Source: Clostridia bacterium
GTDB lineage: Bacteria; Bacillota; Clostridia; Oscillospirales; CAG-272
Direction: 5' to 3'
NCBI GenBank assembly: GCA_017451975.1
Contig: JAFTNI010000055.1
Location: forward strand, 1 to 6,150
Length of the DNA stretch: 6,150 nucleotides
Part shown: piece by piece, positions 4,914-6,150 of the stretch
Layout: every line of letters starts with the position of its first letter
How positions within the stretch are numbered: the first letter of the stretch is position 1
The notes under the pieces: model-generated
What the model saw: only the letters and a program-made list of their open reading frames with translations
Databases searched by the model: none
Told to the model about the DNA's origin: nothing
Made by a program: the position numbers and the translations under genes

Positions 4914-6107
4914 TTATATGCCCTCTTTAAGCCTGTATTCCACAGCTCTCTTGAGGTAATCTGCATAATCGGGGTCCTGGCACATCGTTTTTCCGGGCTC
5001 ATCGCTGAGTTTGGCAACGGGGTGGCCGTTTACATACTGCAATTTTATAACTATGTTAAGCGAGCCCACTTCCGTATCGTTCGTTAAAAATGTACCTATG
5101 CCGAATTTTACCGTTACTCTGTCTTTGAAGTAATCGTATATTGCCTGTGCTCTGTCGAAGTTCAGGGAGTCGCTGAAAAGAAGTGTTTTTGTTTTGGGGT
5201 CTATGCCCATTTTTTCATAATGAGAAATAATTTTATCGCCCCATGCAAATGGGTCGCCGCTATCGTGTCTTACGCCCGTATAGCACATTGTCTGGAGCTT
5301 GTTGAAGTCGCGCAGGAATATATCCGTGCCAAGAGTATCTGTAAGCGCCGTACCGTTATCGCCCTGGAATTCATCGAACCATTCTTCCATTGCGATTTTA
5401 TTTGTGTAAGCCAGCTGAACACCGGGCACCCCTTGGTACATCTGCACGTATTCGTGCGCATATGTACCCATCGGCTTGCAATTATATTTCATAGCGAGGT
5501 ATACGTTGGAGGTAGCAACACAAGCACCCGTTTCCAAAAGAGCCTCTACCACATGGTCCTGCCATTCGCGGCTCAAGCGGCGGCGGCAGCCAAATTCAGC
5601 AAACTTAAACGTATACACGCCGTTTTTGATATCGTCAATCTTTTTCTGAAGGCGATTTTTAGCATCCTCGATAAGATTGAGGTAGTTATACCTCATGCGG
5701 AAGTATACCTCGTTTACGATTTCAAGCAAATAAATTTCAAACTGCATTACGCTGAACATAGGGCCGTCTACGCGAAGTGTAAGCGTACCGTCGGGGTTGC
5801 CGTGGCAAGTAACATATCTGCGCAGGGGGTGCCATATACGCAAAAATTCGATATAGTCAGATTTGATAAACGGAATAGAGTTAAGGTATTCCAGCTCTTC
5901 ATCGTTGAATTTGAGCGTGCAAAGGTGGTCGATCTGCCCGTTGATCTCGTTAACCATTTCCTCGGTGAACACAATATCCTTGTTTCTGCATTTAAAAATA
6001 TATGTTCCGTTAAGGTTTGTGTGTTTATGGAACATTACCATTCCCATATTGAGCTTGTATAAATCGGTATCAAGCAAAGAAACTATAATCGGACCGAGCT
6101 TCATCAT
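4914..6107 (-). CDS. pncB: Nicotinate phosphoribosyltransferase
   Basis: A 397-residue enzyme, the usual length for the E. coli/Salmonella PncB type. It joins nicotinate and PRPP to give nicotinate mononucleotide, with ATP hydrolysis, as the entry step of the Preiss-Handler route to NAD. Motifs in order: SLLDTDLYKLNM (10-21), FKCRNKD, YLNSIPFIKSDYIEFLR (74-90), FGCRRRLSREWQ (172-183), ATSNVYLA, MGTYAHEY (213-220, with H218 matching the phosphorylated histidine), GVRHDSGDPFAWG (278-290), FSDSLNFDRA, KFGIGTFLTND, SLNIVIKL (349-356) and PVAKLSDEPGKTMC (363-376). All catalytic motifs look intact. The ATG at 6107 has GGAGG 9 bases upstream; a second ATG follows at once. pncA follows after 10 bases, giving both steps from nicotinamide to the mononucleotide. 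The promoter is probably beyond the right edge. It is not the nicotinamide-specific NadV/NAMPT type, because the motifs follow PncB throughout. Confidence 0.97.
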   Translation of the reverse strand: MMKLGPIIVSLLDTDLYKLNMGMVMFHKHTNLNGTYIFKCRNKDIVFTEEMVNEINGQIDHLCTLKFNDEELEYLNSIPFIKSDYIEFLRIWHPLRRYVTCHGNPDGTLTLRVDGPMFSVMQFEIYLLEIVNEVYFRMRYNYLNLIEDAKNRLQKKIDDIKNGVYTFKFAEFGCRRRLSREWQDHVVEALLETGACVATSNVYLAMKYNCKPMGTYAHEYVQMYQGVPGVQLAYTNKIAMEEWFDEFQGDNGTALTDTLGTDIFLRDFNKLQTMCYTGVRHDSGDPFAWGDKIISHYEKMGIDPKTKTLLFSDSLNFDRAQAIYDYFKDRVTVKFGIGTFLTNDTEVGSLNIVIKLQYVNGHPVAKLSDEPGKTMCQDPDYADYLKRAVEYRLKEGI

Positions 6108-6150
6108 TTTTATTTTCCTCCAAGTGTGAAACTTTACTTTGTAGACAGTA

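Noticed and set aside
4904..5017. N-terminal extension of the nicotinamidase to an ATG at 5017
   Set aside because: It would overlap pncB coding sequence by about 100 bases and adds residues without family similarity; the ATG at 4903 gives the standard YLIVVDMQ start.
5220..6062. Long plus-strand open frame of 280 codons
   Set aside because: It lies wholly antisense inside pncB, whose frame has every catalytic motif; the plus-strand product has no recognisable domain.
1..6150. CRISPR array, tRNA or rRNA genes, insertion sequence, toxin-antitoxin or defence genes
   Set aside because: No regularly spaced repeats, cloverleaf-like segments, transposase motifs or defence domains were seen on either strand.

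Overview
The window looks like a piece of a low-to-moderate GC Firmicutes genome, most likely a gut-type Clostridia. The signs are strong AGGAG-type ribosome binding sites, AT-rich intergenic DNA, sigmaA-like promoters, an ECF sigma/zf-HC2 anti-sigma/YfjL-like gene set and a CsoR-type repressor. I cannot name a species from sequence alone. Almost everything is on the minus strand; only the AraC-type regulator is on the plus strand.

Layout from left to right. (1) Positions 1-1485, minus: a tightly overlapping three-gene operon read right to left, with an ECF sigma factor (GTG start), a zinc-finger anti-sigma factor with four predicted membrane segments (GTG start, 11-base overlap) and a YfjL-like membrane-anchored protein (ATGA overlap) that runs off the left edge. 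(2) Positions 1606-1635: a hairpin terminator. (3) Positions 1686-3906: a Gfo/Idh/MocA oxidoreductase (minus) and a divergent AraC-type regulator (plus), sharing a 112-base AT-rich promoter region with an inverted repeat. This resembles a small sugar- or polyol-responsive catabolic unit. (4) Positions 3907-4345, minus: a CsoR/RcnR-family metal-sensing repressor with a clear sigmaA promoter and a 13+13-base palindromic operator, followed by the first ~36 codons of an EamA/DMT transporter whose remainder is missing. The break falls right at the stop codon of the AraC gene. (5) Positions 4359-6107, minus: a second, almost identical terminator, then pncA-like nicotinamidase and pncB nicotinate phosphoribosyltransferase, a two-gene NAD salvage (Preiss-Handler) operon.

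The genes fall into three working units: envelope or stress signalling by sigma/anti-sigma, metal-responsive repression, and NAD salvage. An oxidoreductase/AraC cassette appears to have been dropped into, or fused against, the metal-responsive operon and destroyed its transporter. I found no clear undescribed defence or mobile system. The most notable signals are this rearrangement junction, the repressor left without its transporter, and the matched terminator hairpins.
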